8,048 nt of DNA, taken from the NCBI GenBank assembly GCA_031263965.1, contig JAISES010000322.1, positions 1 to 8,048 on the forward strand, given 5' to 3'. Below the pieces are notes generated by a model. The model worked only from the letters and a program-made list of their open reading frames with translations. It was not told the origin of the DNA and did no database searches. This document shows positions 7,191-8,048 of the stretch, in pieces (the stretch's first letter is position 1; each line of letters opens with the position of its first letter). The translations under genes were made by a program, and so were the position numbers. The stretch comes from Prevotella sp. (GTDB taxonomy: Bacteria; Bacteroidota; Bacteroidia; Bacteroidales; Dysgonomonadaceae).

Positions 7191-8048
7191 ATGAAAATTT
7201 TAGCAGAACGAGTAAATGACCGAAAAGTATTTCTGTATGGAGCGGGAAACATAGGGAAGCAATTGTGTGAATTTTTAGAGAGCCAAGGAATAAAAGTGGT
7301 TTGTTTTTTGGATAAGAAAGAAAATTCATCTTCGATAGGAGCATTGAGGGTAGTAAATCCATTTGTAGAAGCAATAGAAAAAACAGATTCGATTGTTATT
7401 GTATCTATTTTTAATAGAGATGTGGACTATCTCAGCGTTAAAGAGCAATTATTGGACATAGGTTTTAATGAAGTGATTTCTTTTATAGAATTTTATCCGT
7501 ATATCAGCAAAACGTTTGGCGACTGGTATTGGCTATCAAGCAATAAAGATTACTTACAAGATGAAGAAGCGCTTCGCTCTGTTAACGATTTGTGGAGTGA
7601 TGATTTGAGTCGCGAAATATTTTCGGCTATCATAGCGGCGAGAAAATTGGATAAGTACGAATTGCTTCCCCAAAAATATCCTATTGAAGATCAATATCTC
7701 TCCTCAGATATACCTTTAAAAAATTACAGTAAATTTATTGATTGTGGAGCTTTTGATGGAGATACGCTGGATGCTATGGAAAATAAAGGAATCAGGTATG
7801 AGAAAATTTATGCTTTTGAACCTGATCTTCAAAATTTCAGTAAATTAGCAGCTAAAGTAAAAAAATATCATCAGCAAGCGATACTTTTTCCATGTGGAGT
7901 CGCCTCTTCTACTCAATTGCTGCGATTTGATTCCGGAGTTGGAGAAGGAAGTGCAATTTCGGAATCCGGGAATAGTGTAGTACAATGCATTGCTCTGGAT
8001 GATGTGTTAATAAATATTAACGGGGGGGGGGGTACTCTGTTAAAAATG
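7191..8048 (+). CDS. FkbM-type SAM-dependent methyltransferase with N-terminal Rossmann-like domain (3' truncated by the window)
   Basis: 286 codons are visible and the frame is still open at the right edge. Residues 12-42 (KVFLYGAGNIGKQL, then GIKVVCFLD) form a nucleotide- or sugar-binding Rossmann-like domain often found ahead of methyltransferase domains in polysaccharide loci. The SAM-binding part starts at FIDCGAFDGDTL (182-193) and continues with IYAFEPD (206-212) and CIALDDVL (266-273), a pattern of the FkbM family, which usually O-methylates sugars or secondary metabolites. In this family a K-M/L-D-x-E-G motif normally follows shortly after LDDVL. Here the frame reaches LLKM at the window edge, so it appears intact so far. 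Between the two lie four glycines encoded by an 11-G run. Some lines are far more AT-rich than the rfb genes (16 of 60 G+C at 7801-7860). It begins 32 nt after rfbG with an A-rich leader and no clear SD. The methylated sugar is unknown. Confidence 0.82.
   Translation, partial: MKILAERVNDRKVFLYGAGNIGKQLCEFLESQGIKVVCFLDKKENSSSIGALRVVNPFVEAIEKTDSIVIVSIFNRDVDYLSVKEQLLDIGFNEVISFIEFYPYISKTFGDWYWLSSNKDYLQDEEALRSVNDLWSDDLSREIFSAIIAARKLDKYELLPQKYPIEDQYLSSDIPLKNYSKFIDCGAFDGDTLDAMENKGIRYEKIYAFEPDLQNFSKLAAKVKKYHQQAILFPCGVASSTQLLRFDSGVGEGSAISESGNSVVQCIALDDVLININGGGGTLLKM
8022..8032 (+). repeat. Mononucleotide G tract (11 G) inside the methyltransferase coding sequence
   Basis: Eleven consecutive G follow the codon for asparagine 277 and encode four glycines with one T (GGG GGG GGG GGT). 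With 11 G the frame continues to Thr-Leu-Leu-Lys-Met, which fits the conserved motif expected next in FkbM proteins, so this copy appears to be in the ON state. With 10 G the reading becomes Val-Leu-Cys-stop within a few codons. With 12 G the third frame stays open to the end of the window but loses the motif. Long poly-G runs in coding sequence are classical sites of slipped-strand mispairing. A homopolymer miscount in sequencing is the main alternative. Confidence 0.8.

Noticed and set aside
1..8048. CRISPR arrays, tRNA or rRNA genes, and insertion sequences
   Set aside because: No direct-repeat arrays, cloverleaf-like sequences, transposase frames or terminal inverted repeats were seen; nearly all of the window is accounted for by biosynthetic genes.

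Overview
The window is an internal segment of a surface-polysaccharide (capsule or O-antigen) biosynthesis locus, read entirely on the + strand. Short AT-rich intergenic leaders, few clear Shine-Dalgarno sequences, and a promoter candidate matching the Bacteroidetes pattern (TTTG, 19 bp, TAnnTTTG) suggest a member of the Bacteroidetes, probably Bacteroidales. The protein sequences fit but were not searched against any database, so the taxonomic call is inference.

Layout. Positions 2-133 are the last 43 codons of a very AT-rich membrane protein, possibly an acyltransferase or other multi-pass polysaccharide protein. Positions 134-384 are non-coding and carry the promoter candidate, with homopolymeric T runs in its spacer, and a roughly 140-nt leader. 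A tightly spaced gene series follows: a family 4-type glycosyltransferase (385-1455), a polyprenyl-phosphate sugar-1-phosphate transferase (1484-2815), UDP-galactopyranose mutase glf (2832-3938), and the CDP-hexose block rfbH (3944-5308), rfbF (5312-6088) and rfbG (6085-7158). The window ends inside an FkbM-type methyltransferase (7191 to beyond 8048). Gaps run from 28 nt down to a 4-nt overlap, then 32 nt before the methyltransferase, consistent with one operon.

How the genes work together. The initiating transferase would load the first sugar phosphate onto undecaprenyl phosphate at the inner membrane. RfbF makes CDP-glucose, RfbG converts it to CDP-4-keto-6-deoxyglucose, and RfbH starts C-3 deoxygenation toward a CDP-3,6-dideoxyhexose. 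Glf makes UDP-galactofuranose. The glycosyltransferase adds one of the sugars, and the FkbM protein would O-methylate a sugar. The partner reductase of RfbH (DdhD/AscD type) and the finishing reductase/epimerase are not in the window.

The most striking feature is a run of 11 G at 8022-8032, inside the reading frame of the AT-rich methyltransferase and directly before its expected conserved K-M/L-D motif. At this length the frame is open, and loss of one G gives an immediate stop. It is a strong candidate for a slipped-strand ON/OFF switch controlling methylation of the polysaccharide.
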